Positions 43,726 to 52,604 of a stretch of DNA of 64,000 bases are shown here, in pieces (position 1 is the stretch's first letter; the number at the start of each line of letters is the position of its first letter). A program made the translations under genes and the position numbers. The notes below the pieces were generated by a model. That model did no database searches and had not been told where the DNA came from. It saw only the letters and a list, made by a program, of their open reading frames with translations. The stretch comes from Dryocola sp031988645 (GTDB lineage: Bacteria; Pseudomonadota; Gammaproteobacteria; Enterobacterales; Enterobacteriaceae): contig NZ_CP150452.1 in NCBI RefSeq assembly GCF_051307045.1, positions 1,922,001-1,986,000 of the forward strand. Reading direction: 5' to 3'.

Positions 43726-44739
43726 ATGAAAAGCATCACCATTCAACAGCCGGGTATTTTGGTAATTGAAGATCGCCCGGAGTGTAAACCGCAGGCTGGC
43801 GAAGTGCGTATTCGTGTCGCAAGCGCGGGCATTTGCGGCTCAGACGTGCATATCTATCGCGGTCACAATCCGTTTGCGAAATATCCCCGCGTCATTGGCC
43901 ACGAGTTTTTCGGCCATATCGACGCCGTCGGCGAAGGCGTGGACGCGTCGCGCATCGGTGAAAGGGTCGTAGGCGATCCGGTCGTGAGCTGCGGCAGCTG
44001 TTATCCGTGCGCTGTCGGGCGTCCGAACGTGTGCGCTGAACTGCAGGTTATCGGCGTGCATCGCGACGGCGGCTTTAGCGACTATGTCACCTTACCGGCT
44101 AAAAACGCCCATCGCGTGCCGGACAGCATTCCGGATAACGAAGCCACGATGATTGAGCCGTTCACTATAGCGGCCAACATCTGCAGCCAGATGAATCCCG
44201 GCCCGCTGGATACCGCCCTGATTTACGGCGCCGGCCCGATGGGGCTGACCACCATCCAGGCGCTGCGCGGCGTTTACGGCGTGAAAGAAATCATCGTAGT
44301 CGATCGTATCGAAGAGCGCCTGGCGATGGCAAAAGCCAACGGCGCGGACCGCGTGATTAATAATGCGCATCTCGACCTGAAAAGCGAACTGGAAGCGCTC
44401 AATATCCGTCCGACGTTGATTATAGACGCCGCTTGCCATCCCTCTATTTTGCCGGAGGCCATTCTCCTTGCCTCGCCGGCCGCTCGTATCGGCATTATGG
44501 GATTCTCAGCGGAGCCCTGCGTGCTCAGCCAGCAGGCTATTACCAGCAAAGAACTCACTATCTACAGCTCGCGCCTGAACAGCAACAGATTCCCGCAGGT
44601 CATCGGCTGGATGGCGGAACAAAAAATAAGGCCGGAGAAATTAATTACCCACCAGTTCCCTTATACACAGGTACTGGAGGCGATGGAGATATTCGAAAAG
44701 GATCAAAAGCTGTGCTGTAAGGTTTTATTAAAATTCTAA
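43726..44739 (+). CDS. rspB: Zinc-type alcohol dehydrogenase RspB
   Basis: Medium-chain dehydrogenase of 337 residues (E. coli RspB 339). Catalytic zinc residues are C37 (AGICGSDVH) and H59-E60 (VIGHEFFGH); the NAD motif YGAGPMGLTTIQAL is at about 166-179. Relatives oxidise L-gulonate to D-fructuronate or act on similar sugar acids. Together with RspA and the dehydrogenase at 49431 it suggests interconversion of hexonates. It has a ribosome site AGGGGAG before the ATG and follows the transporter gene by 50 bases. Confidence 0.92.
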   Translation: MKSITIQQPGILVIEDRPECKPQAGEVRIRVASAGICGSDVHIYRGHNPFAKYPRVIGHEFFGHIDAVGEGVDASRIGERVVGDPVVSCGSCYPCAVGRPNVCAELQVIGVHRDGGFSDYVTLPAKNAHRVPDSIPDNEATMIEPFTIAANICSQMNPGPLDTALIYGAGPMGLTTIQALRGVYGVKEIIVVDRIEERLAMAKANGADRVINNAHLDLKSELEALNIRPTLIIDAACHPSILPEAILLASPAARIGIMGFSAEPCVLSQQAITSKELTIYSSRLNSNRFPQVIGWMAEQKIRPEKLITHQFPYTQVLEAMEIFEKDQKLCCKVLLKF

Positions 44740-44800
44740 GCTTCAAATTCTGTAGCCAGATATTTGCTGTCCCTACAACGACAAATTCGAGAACAGAAAT

Positions 44801-46204
44801 ATGAACATACCTGAACAAATAAGTAAGGCGCAGCCTGAAAGAAGCACCGCCGATCTGGTCAAGGCGGCGGTATCCGGCTGGCTCGGCACCGCGCTGGAAT
44901 TTATGGACTTTCAGCTTTATTCGCTGGGCGCCGCCCTGGTTTTTCACGAAGTATTTTTCCCGGAACAGTCGGCGGCCATGGCGCTTATTCTGGCGATGGG
45001 CACATACGGGGCCGGCTATATTGCCCGAATAGCCGGAGCATTCTTCTTTGGCCGCATGGGAGACACCATCGGGCGTAAAAAAGTGCTGTTTATCACCATT
45101 ACCATGATGGGGGTCTGCACCACGTTAATCGGCGTGCTGCCGACCTACGCGCAAATCGGTATTTTCGCGCCATTATTACTGGTGCTGCTGCGGGTCATTC
45201 AGGGACTGGGAGCCGGGGCAGAAATATCCGGCGCCGGAACGATGCTGGCCGAATATGCGCCAAAAGGGAAACGCGGCATTATCTCTTCGCTGGTTGCCAT
45301 GGGCACCAACTGCGGCACCTTATCGGCAACGGCCATCTGGGCGGTGATGTTTTTCTTCCTGTCGAAAGAAGAGCTGCTGGCGTGGGGCTGGCGCGTGCCG
45401 TTCCTCGCCAGCGTGGTGGTGATGATTTTTGCCATCTGGCTGCGCATGAACCTTAAGGAAAGCCCGGTATTCGAGAAAGTTTCCGATAACACGGAAAACG
45501 CCGCGGCGGCAAAGGCTGCGGCGGATAAAACGCATTCCCTGGGCGCCATGTTTACCAGTAAATCATTCTGGCTGGCCACCGGGCTGCGTTTTGGCCAGGC
45601 GGGAAATTCCGGTTTAATTCAGACGTTCCTGGCCGGCTATTTAGTCCAGACGCTGCTGTTTGAGAAAGCGATACCGACCGATGCGTTAATGATAAGCTCG
45701 GTGATTGGCTTTATCACTATTCCTGTGCTGGGCTGGCTGTCGGATAAAATCGGCCGCCGCATACCTTATATTATCGTCAGCGTTTCATCGATGGTTCTCG
45801 CCTGGCCGATGATCTCGATGATTGTTGATAAGAGTAACGATGTAAGCGTGATTATGGCCTCCATTATCATTATTCATAACGTGGCGGTGCTGGGGTTATT
45901 CGCGCTGGAAAATATCACCATGGCGGAAATGTTCGGCTCGCGTAATCGCTTTACCCGCATGGCGATTTCTAAAGAAGCAGGAGGATTGATTGCAGTAGGT
46001 TTTGGCCCCGTACTGGCAGGGATTTTCGTCAATATGACCGATGCCTGGTGGCCCATTGTGGTGATGATGATTGCTTATTCAGCAATCGGCTTGATTTCAG
46101 CCATTATGATGCCGGAAGTAAAAGACCGCGACCTTAGCGAACCTGAAGACGCAGCCGAAGTGAAACACGCTTCGGCCATAGTAAAAGGCGTGCGTAGCTA
46201 TTAA
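44801..46204 (+). CDS. ydfJ: MFS transporter YdfJ-like
   Basis: Metabolite:H+ symporter-type facilitator of 467 residues with about 12 helices. It contains FFGRMGDTIGRKKVLFITIT and GAGAEISGAGTMLAEYAP, which match the E. coli YdfJ fragments I remember; E. coli ydfJ is next to ydfI and rspB but is truncated by a prophage. Here the N-terminus (MNIPEQISKAQPERSTADLV) is complete. It differs from the transporter at 42339, so the cluster has at least two such importers. Substrate unknown, probably a sugar acid. Confidence 0.82.
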   Translation: MNIPEQISKAQPERSTADLVKAAVSGWLGTALEFMDFQLYSLGAALVFHEVFFPEQSAAMALILAMGTYGAGYIARIAGAFFFGRMGDTIGRKKVLFITITMMGVCTTLIGVLPTYAQIGIFAPLLLVLLRVIQGLGAGAEISGAGTMLAEYAPKGKRGIISSLVAMGTNCGTLSATAIWAVMFFFLSKEELLAWGWRVPFLASVVVMIFAIWLRMNLKESPVFEKVSDNTENAAAAKAAADKTHSLGAMFTSKSFWLATGLRFGQAGNSGLIQTFLAGYLVQTLLFEKAIPTDALMISSVIGFITIPVLGWLSDKIGRRIPYIIVSVSSMVLAWPMISMIVDKSNDVSVIMASIIIIHNVAVLGLFALENITMAEMFGSRNRFTRMAISKEAGGLIAVGFGPVLAGIFVNMTDAWWPIVVMMIAYSAIGLISAIMMPEVKDRDLSEPEDAAEVKHASAIVKGVRSY

Positions 46205-46247
46205 TTAAAATTCACCTGCTAATAAATTATAACCGTTGCTTTTCTTT

Positions 46248-46274
46248 ATATGGCCTGGGTCCCTCAGGCTATAT
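46248..46274 (+). terminator. Hairpin before the uxaC-like gene
   Basis: ATATGGCCTG and CAGGCTATAT arms (one G-T pair) around seven bases, 44 bases after the ydfJ-like stop. No T run, so it may be an attenuator or RNA processing site rather than a full terminator. Confidence 0.45.
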
Positions 46275-46312
46275 GAAATTAATTCTGCTCGGCAGAGTAA
46301 TAAGGGGTTAGC

Positions 46313-47716
46313 ATGAGTTTCATTAACGATAAATTTATGATCGGTAATGACGTTGGCGTTCAGCTTTATCTGGATGTGGCAAAGTCACAGCCTGTTATTG
46401 ATTACCACTGTCATTTAAACGCTAAAGATATTTATGAAAATAAACCATTCAGGGATATCAGCGAGCTTTGGTTAGCGGGCGATCATTATAAATGGCGCGC
46501 AATGCGCGCAAACGGTATTCCGGAAAGTAAAATTACCGGCACGGCAAGCGCGGAAGAGAAGTTTCAGGCCTGGGCTGAAACGGTAGAGGCCTGTTTTGGC
46601 AATCCTCTTTATCACTGGACGCATCTTGAGCTAAACCAGTATTTCGCTTTTGAGGGCACCTTAAACAGTAAAAACTGGCGCGAAGTGATGGAGCACTGCA
46701 ACAGGCTTTTGCAGCAGGATGATTTTAAACCGCGGGCCTTAATTACCCGTTCCCGCGTCGAGGTCATTTGCACCACGGACTCACCGCTTGATTCGCTGGA
46801 ATACCACCGTCTGCTGCGGGACTCAGATTTCATCACCAAAGTGCTGCCGACCTTCCGCCCGGATGAGATTTTTGCAACCGAGCCTGGGGAGTTTACTTCG
46901 TTTATCAGCAGGCTTGCACAGCTTGCGGGCAGCGCGATTTCCAGCTTTACCGATTTTAACCAGGCGATAGCGCAACGCATCGACTGGTTCCACGAGGCGG
47001 GCTGCCGCATCTCCGACCACGGCCCGCTGGAGATCGACTACCAGCCGGCGGATGAAGGCGCCCTGGCGGCGATTTTTGATAAAAAGCGGCAGGGCGAGAA
47101 AACGAACGCTCTGGAACAGGCCCGTTTCGACAGCGCCATGTTCCTGATGCTGGCCCGTGAGTACAAGCAGCGCGGCTGGGCGATGCAAATCCATTTCGGC
47201 GCGATACGTAACAATAATACCGCGATGCGCGATGCGCTCGGTATCAATATGGGTTTTGACTCCATTAACGATCAAAGCCATCTGGCGCGCCATTTAAATG
47301 GCTTACTGGATGCCATGTGCCGGCGCGATGCCCTGCCAAAAACCATCATTTACAACCTGAACGCCCGTGATAACGACGTGGTGGCCAGCGCCATAGCCAA
47401 CTTCCAGTCCGGGGAAGCGGGCATTAAATCACCCATTCAGTTCGGCTCCGGCTGGTGGTTTAACGACACGCGGCGCGGCATGGAAAACCAGCTAAACGCG
47501 CTTGCGGACCAGGGATTATTGATGAACTTTATCGGTATGCTGACCGATTCGAGAAGCTTCGTCTCCTATCCGCGGCATGACTATTTCCGCCGCATCCTCT
47601 GCAATCTTATCGGTAGCTGGGTTGAGAAGGGGGAAGTCCCCAACGATCCGGAAATACTGACCCGCATGATAAAAAATATCTGTCACGACAATGCCGAAAA
47701 CTATTTCGGATTTTAA
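46313..47716 (+). CDS. uxaC: Uronate isomerase (UxaC family)
   Basis: Amidohydrolase-fold isomerase of 467 residues that converts D-glucuronate to D-fructuronate and D-galacturonate to D-tagaturonate. Family motifs are present: DYHCHL (H32, H34), GDHYKWRAMRANG, FGAIRNNN and FGSGWWFND. It is divergent enough from E. coli UxaC, and lies outside an exu/uxa locus, that it may be a second paralogue. It follows the ydfJ-like gene and precedes a uronide transporter, so this cluster can start from free uronates. Confidence 0.9.
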   Translation: MSFINDKFMIGNDVGVQLYLDVAKSQPVIDYHCHLNAKDIYENKPFRDISELWLAGDHYKWRAMRANGIPESKITGTASAEEKFQAWAETVEACFGNPLYHWTHLELNQYFAFEGTLNSKNWREVMEHCNRLLQQDDFKPRALITRSRVEVICTTDSPLDSLEYHRLLRDSDFITKVLPTFRPDEIFATEPGEFTSFISRLAQLAGSAISSFTDFNQAIAQRIDWFHEAGCRISDHGPLEIDYQPADEGALAAIFDKKRQGEKTNALEQARFDSAMFLMLAREYKQRGWAMQIHFGAIRNNNTAMRDALGINMGFDSINDQSHLARHLNGLLDAMCRRDALPKTIIYNLNARDNDVVASAIANFQSGEAGIKSPIQFGSGWWFNDTRRGMENQLNALADQGLLMNFIGMLTDSRSFVSYPRHDYFRRILCNLIGSWVEKGEVPNDPEILTRMIKNICHDNAENYFGF

Positions 47717-47744
47717 TGACGCCTTTGCGAGGATTTGAATCAAC

Positions 47745-49298
47745 ATGGCTCGAAATAACAGAAAAATAACTATCCCGGTCGGGATTGGTTATGGCGTTAC
47801 GGATATTATGGGCGGCGGAGCTTTTACCGTTATAGGCGCCTGGCTGCTGTTCTTCTACACCACCTTTGTGGGCCTGTCGCCGGTTGAGGCCGCGGCGATT
47901 GTCGCCATCGCGCGTATCGTTGATGCCATCGTCAGCCTGTTTATGGGCAGCTTCACCGACCATTTTTATAAAAATTATTTAGGCAAGAAGTTCGGCCGCC
48001 GTCGTTTCTTCCTGCTGATCGGCGCGCCGTTAATGCTGGTTTACTCTTTGCTGTGGGTAAACGGCATGAACTTTGGCTTTTATCTGGCGGTGTACCTGGC
48101 GTTTGAAATTATCGCGGCGATGGTGCTTATCCCGTGGGAAACGCTGCCTTCTGAAATGACCAAGGATTTTAATTCCCGCACCAAGCTTTCAACCTGCCGC
48201 ATGTTCTTTTCCGCGCTGGGCACGTTTCTGGCGACCTTTATTCCAGGCCTGCTGATTAACCACTTCGGCGAACAGGATGCCAACGCCTATTTAATTAACG
48301 GCGTGGTCTTTGCGGTGCTGTTTATGCTGTGCGTGTTTATCTCCTGGAAAGTGACCTGGGAGAGGGAATTAATCCCTGCAATGTTAGCCGAGCTTGAAAA
48401 GCCGACGCAGACAACCACCCTGCTGGCCAAATTTGTTGCCTTAGGCCGCCTGTTTAAAGACTACGGCTCCACGCTTAAGGTCAGGGCGTTCAGAAAACAT
48501 CTGGCGATCTATTTGCTCTCCTTTACCGCCAAAGATGTCTACAACACGGTGTTCGTTTTCTTCTGCGTGTACTGCCTGAACGTCTCTTCTTCTCTGGCCG
48601 GAACCCTGCTTTCAATGAGCATCGTCGGCCTGCCGGTGACGCTGCTTGCGGGCATGGCCATCATTAAATACGGCCCGTCTCGCCTGTACGTCTTTGCCTA
48701 CAGCCTGATGATGCTGTGCCTGGTCGGACTGTTTATGGTTTATCAGTTCCCGGGCGACAACAAGGTCACGCTGCTGGTGATTCTGGCGGCGGTCTACCAG
48801 GTCGGCCGTTGCGTACTGGAGTTCACGCCGTGGAACGTCTTCCCGTTTATTCCCGATATCGACGAGATGATCACCCGCCAGCGCCGCGAAGGGCTGTTTG
48901 CCGCGGTCATGACCTTCTCCCGTAAAACGACGGTGGCCATTGCGACCTTTATCGTCGGCGTTTTGCTGCAGGCCGGCGGATTCGTTAAAGGCAGCCAGGC
49001 GCAGCCGGAAAGCGCGGTCAATATGATTGCCACGCTGCTGTTCGCCGGTACGGCTGGCCTGCTGATTCTGGCGCTGTGGCAGGCCCTGACGTTCCATCTC
49101 AACAAACGCACCCACAAGATTTTTGTCGATGAAGTCGAACGCCTGAAAGCGCACGGCGCGAAAAAAGACGTTGATCCGCAAACGCGCAATGTCGTTGAGG
49201 ATTTAACGGGCTACAGCTACGACAGGCTCTGGTGCGAAGAGGAAGTCAACGCCCGGGGAGCCGCCAGCCCGTTACCACGCTTCAACGGCGAGGCGTAG
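47745..49298 (+). CDS. GPH-family (glycoside-pentoside-hexuronide) symporter
   Basis: Cation symporter of 517 residues and about 12 helices. GPH-type features are the start GYGVTDIMGGGAFTVIG and the loop SDHF-like MGSFTDHFYKNYLGKKFGRR. The segment MVLIPWETLPSEMTKDFNSR resembles oligogalacturonide transporters (TogT type). It starts 28 bases after the uxaC-like gene and probably imports a uronide or short oligouronide. The C-terminal 60 residues are hydrophilic. I do not assign a named gene. Confidence 0.82.
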   Translation: MARNNRKITIPVGIGYGVTDIMGGGAFTVIGAWLLFFYTTFVGLSPVEAAAIVAIARIVDAIVSLFMGSFTDHFYKNYLGKKFGRRRFFLLIGAPLMLVYSLLWVNGMNFGFYLAVYLAFEIIAAMVLIPWETLPSEMTKDFNSRTKLSTCRMFFSALGTFLATFIPGLLINHFGEQDANAYLINGVVFAVLFMLCVFISWKVTWERELIPAMLAELEKPTQTTTLLAKFVALGRLFKDYGSTLKVRAFRKHLAIYLLSFTAKDVYNTVFVFFCVYCLNVSSSLAGTLLSMSIVGLPVTLLAGMAIIKYGPSRLYVFAYSLMMLCLVGLFMVYQFPGDNKVTLLVILAAVYQVGRCVLEFTPWNVFPFIPDIDEMITRQRREGLFAAVMTFSRKTTVAIATFIVGVLLQAGGFVKGSQAQPESAVNMIATLLFAGTAGLLILALWQALTFHLNKRTHKIFVDEVERLKAHGAKKDVDPQTRNVVEDLTGYSYDRLWCEEEVNARGAASPLPRFNGEA

Positions 49299-49304
49299 GG
49301 CGTG

Positions 49305-49340
49305 AGTTGTCATACAACTTTTAATCTTGTGTCATACCAA
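49305..49340 (+). promoter_or_regulatory. Tandem GntR-type operator before ydfI
   Basis: AGTTGT-CAT-ACAACT (49305-49319) is a perfect palindrome, and TTGTGTCATACCAA with the same TGTCATAC core follows at about 49328-49340. FadR-class GntR regulators of hexonate genes bind such sites. TTGTATG recurs before rspA. Confidence 0.5.
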
Positions 49341-49430
49341 ATGACCGAAAGTTAACTTAAATCAACAAGCAGACTGCCGCCGCAGGTAGTCTGTGGCTGT
49401 CCTGACACCCTTTTAACAGCGAGTTTCAAA

Positions 49431-50882
49431 ATGGAAAACAAACTCTTATCCGCAAAAGCTATTGTTCCTCACTATGACCGCAGCCGCCTTGTTCCGCGCA
49501 TCGTGCATTTAGGCTTCGGCGCCTTTCATCGCGCCCATCAGGCGGTGTATGCCGACATCCTGGCCCAGGAGCAGGGCAGCGACTGGGGCTATTGCGAAGT
49601 AAACCTGATCGGCGGCGAGCAGCAAATAGCCGACCTCAGGCAGCAGGATAATCTTTACAGCGTGGCGGAAATGTCCGCCGACGGCTGGCAGTGCCGCGTG
49701 GTCGGGGTGGTGAAAAAAGCCCTGCATGCCCAGGTGGACGGTCTGGAAGCGGTATTTGACGCCATGACGCAGCCCGAGGTGGCCATTGTCTCTCTCACCG
49801 TCACCGAAAAGGGCTACTGCCATGCTCCCGCCACCGGAAAGATTCTGCTGGATCACCCGTTTATCGCGCACGACCTGGCAAATCCCCATCAGCCGCAGTC
49901 CGCGCCCGGCGTCATCGTAGAGGCGCTGGCGCGTCGTAAAGCGGCCGGCCTGCCGGCGTTCAGCGTCATGTCCTGCGATAACATGCCGGAAAACGGCCAC
50001 GTCACCCGCAACGTGGTGACGGCCTATGCGGACGCCATCGACCCGGAATTAGGCGCCTGGATCAAAGCCAACGTCACCTTCCCGTCAACAATGGTCGATC
50101 GCATCGTCCCGGCCGTGACGGCAGAAACGCTCGCTCAGGTGGCGCAGGCGACCGGCGTTGCCGATCCGGCGGCCGTCGCCTGCGAGCCGTTCCGCCAGTG
50201 GGTGATTGAGGATAACTTTGTCGCCGGGCGTCCGGCATGGGAAAAAGCCGGCGCCGAGCTGGTGGCGGACGTTCTGCCTTATGAAGAGATGAAGCTGCGC
50301 ATGCTCAACGGCAGCCACTCTTTCCTCGCCTATCTGGGCTATCTGGCGGGCTATCAGCATATTTCTGACTGCATGCAGGATGAACATTTCCGTCGCACCG
50401 CGCGGGCGCTGATGCTGCAGGAGCAGGCGCCGACGCTAAAAGTAACGGGCGTCGATCTGGGCAACTATGCGGATTCGCTGATTGCGCGCTACAGCAATCC
50501 GGCGCTGCGGCACCGTACCTGGCAAATCGCCATGGACGGCAGCCAGAAACTTCCGCAGCGCTGGCTGGACTCTATCCGCTGGCACCTGGCAAACGGCGGT
50601 CGCTTCGACCTGCTGGCGCTGGGCGTGGCGGGATGGATGCGTTACGTTAGCGGCGTGGATGAGCAGGGCGAAAAAATCGAAGTCAGCGATCCGCTTCTGC
50701 CCGCCATCCAGCAGGCGGTCGCCGCCGGCAAAGAAGGAGAAGGGCGCGTTCAGGCGCTGCTGGCGCTGAAAACTATCTTTGGCGAGGATCTGCCTGCCAA
50801 CGAGCGGTTCGTTAAGCAGGTTACCGAGACTTATCTTGCGCTACGCGAGTACGGCGCAAAAGCTACGGTGGCGAAATACTAA
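49431..50882 (+). CDS. ydfI: Mannitol-dehydrogenase-family oxidoreductase YdfI (fructuronate reductase type)
   Basis: Long-chain, zinc-independent polyol dehydrogenase of 483 residues, near E. coli YdfI and UxuB. It opens with the NAD-binding HLGFGAFHRAHQAVYAD (about 26-43), and the family motif KLRMLNGSHSFLAYLG (about 286-302) carries the catalytic Lys/Asn/His set. E. coli YdfI is a D-mannonate oxidoreductase, converting fructuronate to mannonate in reverse. It has its own upstream region with two GntR-type half sites, and ends the cluster. Confidence 0.9.
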   Translation: MENKLLSAKAIVPHYDRSRLVPRIVHLGFGAFHRAHQAVYADILAQEQGSDWGYCEVNLIGGEQQIADLRQQDNLYSVAEMSADGWQCRVVGVVKKALHAQVDGLEAVFDAMTQPEVAIVSLTVTEKGYCHAPATGKILLDHPFIAHDLANPHQPQSAPGVIVEALARRKAAGLPAFSVMSCDNMPENGHVTRNVVTAYADAIDPELGAWIKANVTFPSTMVDRIVPAVTAETLAQVAQATGVADPAAVACEPFRQWVIEDNFVAGRPAWEKAGAELVADVLPYEEMKLRMLNGSHSFLAYLGYLAGYQHISDCMQDEHFRRTARALMLQEQAPTLKVTGVDLGNYADSLIARYSNPALRHRTWQIAMDGSQKLPQRWLDSIRWHLANGGRFDLLALGVAGWMRYVSGVDEQGEKIEVSDPLLPAIQQAVAAGKEGEGRVQALLALKTIFGEDLPANERFVKQVTETYLALREYGAKATVAKY

Positions 50883-51052
50883 ACCGATGACGGCCTTCTC
50901 CTGACGCGGAGAGGGCCAAAACGGGCAGGCCGCCGGAGAAAATGTACGCTACCGGCAGGCCCGGGCTATTTGCCGGATGACCTGAGACGTTTTGGCAGGT
51001 ATATTTTGCGCAACATCGCGACTCTTCGCGCCAACGTAATGAAGGTAAATTT

Positions 51053-51346
51053 ATGGCAAAGCATCCTGTCGGCAAGCATCTGCGCGCGCCCGTCACGTTT
51101 AACGATAAGGCCGTGCTGGTTTATGTGGTGCGTGGTTCGCAAATTGAACATATGCCGGCGGATGAAGACGATGACTATCCGGGCGATATGCAAATGCTGA
51201 TGCCGCAGCTGACAAGAGATTTTGATGCGGAATTAAACAGCGCCCTTGCGGAATGCGCGTCGGGGGATGTGATTGTCTTTATGTGCACCACGGATCTTAT
51301 TTTCGAATATGGCTATTCTAAAATTAAAGCGCTGCGCAGCGCATAA
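51053..51346 (+). CDS. Hypothetical protein, 97 residues
   Basis: Small, acidic, apparently cytosolic protein (MAKHPVGKHLRAPVTFNDK at the start, EYGYSKIKALRSA at the end), with strands suggested by AVLVYVVRGS and DVIVFMCTTDLI. I recognise no family with confidence. The ATG at 51053 follows GAAGGTAAATTT, and a palindromic terminator follows the stop. It is separated from ydfI by 170 bases and is likely its own unit. Confidence 0.65.
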   Translation: MAKHPVGKHLRAPVTFNDKAVLVYVVRGSQIEHMPADEDDDYPGDMQMLMPQLTRDFDAELNSALAECASGDVIVFMCTTDLIFEYGYSKIKALRSA

Positions 51347-51350
51347 AACT

Positions 51351-51372
51351 AAACCCCGGTATACCGGGGTTT
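51351..51372. terminator. Palindromic terminator after the gene at 51053
   Basis: AAACCCCGGTA-TACCGGGGTTT is a perfect 22-base palindrome between converging genes. On the minus strand it is followed by AGTTTT. Confidence 0.7.
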
Positions 51373-51380
51373 GACAATGC

Positions 51381-51494
51381 CTAGCGGCGGTGGTGATGGT
51401 GCCCGCCGCCGTGATGATAGCCGTCGTGCCAGATGCATCCGCTTAAAGAAAAAACCATCATCAGGCTGGTCAGAATTAATGCACATTTTTTCAT
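51381..51494 (-). CDS. Histidine-rich mini-lipoprotein
   Basis: 37-residue reading frame starting MKKCALILTSLMMVFSLSGC, a lipoprotein signal with lipobox LSGC (C20). The mature part is only 18 residues and contains seven histidines (HDGYHHGGGHHHHRR). Such a tail could bind nickel, cobalt, copper or zinc at the inner face of the outer membrane. It lies 201 bases downstream of an RcnB-family metal-homeostasis gene on the same strand. The ribosome site is weak, so translation is likely but not certain. Confidence 0.55.
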   Translation of the reverse strand: MKKCALILTSLMMVFSLSGCIWHDGYHHGGGHHHHRR

Positions 51495-51695
51495 GGGTAA
51501 GTACCGTTTTTCAATATTAACCTGTCTGCAATTATCGGCAAACGGAAAAAGCGAACAACCAGAATAAACCCAAAAAATACCGCTTCACAATTTCTTCATT
51601 ATTGCGCGTTAATTAATCCTGAGAGGATTCTGATATAAAAAACCACCGTCATAAAAATGCGGTGGTCTTATTTTTAACGCGGTTTATTAAGGTTA

Positions 51696-52050
51696 TCAGT
51701 GCGCGTAAAAAATATCGCCCTTCATCGCCCGCAGGATCTTGCCTTCAGCATCGGTAATCAGCACATAGTTTCCGCCCATATACGTCCAGTGGCTGCCCGC
51801 TTCCGGGGGCCGGCAGGTGCCGGATTTGCCAGGCATCAATCTGGTAAGGCTTGGTACGGTACAGGTCCGGCGCGATATCGCCGATAGCAAAATGCTTATA
51901 GTCGGCGTAGAACTCTTTGAGTTCGTACGAGGCGTTGGCATCGCTTTGCGGGGCGGCGGCAGGCGCGGGTTCACTGTAAGCCTGCGCGGAAAAAGCGACG
52001 GGCAGTCCCATCAGCAGGACTGAGAGCAATACAACTTTCGACTTACGCAT
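51696..52050 (-). pseudogene. RcnB-family periplasmic protein, one-base frameshift
   Basis: RcnB-type protein, about 117 residues if one base is removed (E. coli RcnB 112). A signal peptide ends near FSAQAY. The main frame reads YELKEFYADYKHFAIGD and YRTKPYQIDAWQIRHLPAP, after which the frame shifts at GGCCCCC (minus strand; 51805-51811); the other frame supplies EAGSHWTYMGGNYVLI and GDIFYAH, the usual RcnB C-terminus. RcnB helps nickel/cobalt homeostasis with the RcnA exporter. The ATG at 52050 has GGAGAAG upstream. No rcnA or rcnR is seen. The shift is probably a read error. Confidence 0.8.
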
Positions 52051-52202
52051 AACTTCTCCACTTGTAGAACCATCTTTGTAATAGCGCATAAACGTATCAT
52101 TACCCAAAAGAGTCTGTCGAATGATGTGCAAACGTAACACGATAAGAATGGTTGCGAACGGCGCGTACCACAAGCCAGCCATGAAAACATATTTTGACGG
52201 CT

Positions 52203-52237
52203 TGTTTAAGCGGTGTTGAACCACAGGCGGCTATTTT
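52203..52237 (+). promoter_or_regulatory. PhoP box and -10 of the MgrR-like RNA
   Basis: TGTTTA-AGCGG-TGTTGA (52203-52219) matches the PhoP direct repeat (T/G)GTTTA-N5-(T/G)GTTTA with one mismatch. TATTTT follows at 52232, exactly 12 bases on, the spacing of PhoP-activated promoters. Confidence 0.7.
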
Positions 52238-52243
52238 GAGGCG

Positions 52244-52355
52244 TGATGAGACTTATGCCAAAGTAAAAGGCTTCAGCCCGCGGGGTTTCATTGACTGAAT
52301 AATAAAAATCTATCCATGCAGCTTTCAACCGTCATCCACAGTGGCGGTTTTTTTT
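52244..52355 (+). ncRNA. mgrR: Probable PhoP-regulated small RNA MgrR
   Basis: A PhoP box and -10 predict a transcript starting near 52244. It ends at a Rho-independent terminator: CCGTCA/TGGCGG arms (52329-52347) and eight T. The length, about 112 bases, is close to E. coli MgrR (98), and there is no open reading frame. E. coli mgrR is next to mgtS, which lies convergently just downstream here. MgrR is Hfq-dependent and represses eptB and ygdQ. The name rests on synteny and the promoter, because I cannot recall the RNA sequence well enough to align it. Confidence 0.6.
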
Positions 52356-52368
52356 CGCCCGACGGCGC

Positions 52369-52407
52369 AAAAAAATGCCCCCCGGAGATTTACATCTGCG
52401 AGGGGCA
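52369..52407 (-). terminator. Terminator of mgtS
   Basis: On the minus strand TGCCCC and GGGGCA arms around 20 bases are followed by seven T. It begins 28 bases after the mgtS stop. Confidence 0.65.
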
Positions 52408-52434
52408 CGGTTGGCGGGGGTAGATCACCGTTCA

Positions 52435-52530
52435 TCAGTCATCCCATTTGTAGCTTAAATAAGCGGCAAGAAATCCGGAAAAAACTATCAATCCCAGCAC
52501 TGCCATAAATACGTTCATATTTCCCAGCAT
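52435..52530 (-). CDS. mgtS: Small membrane protein MgtS (YneM)
   Basis: 31-residue inner-membrane peptide with one helix (MLGNMNVFMAVLGLIVFSG ... AAYLSYKWDD). It differs at only a few positions from the E. coli MgtS sequence as I remember it, and has the same length. MgtS stabilises the magnesium importer MgtA and is induced by PhoPQ in low magnesium. AAGGAG precedes the ATG at 52530. A PhoP box with a correctly spaced -10 lies upstream, and a terminator follows the stop. Confidence 0.93.
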   Translation of the reverse strand: MLGNMNVFMAVLGLIVFSGFLAAYLSYKWDD

Positions 52531-52604
52531 AATTACTCCTTGCGGTTGCGCATTTCGATAGAAATACCTCTCGTTAATTGAAATTGACTCATCAGAGTGG
52601 AAAT

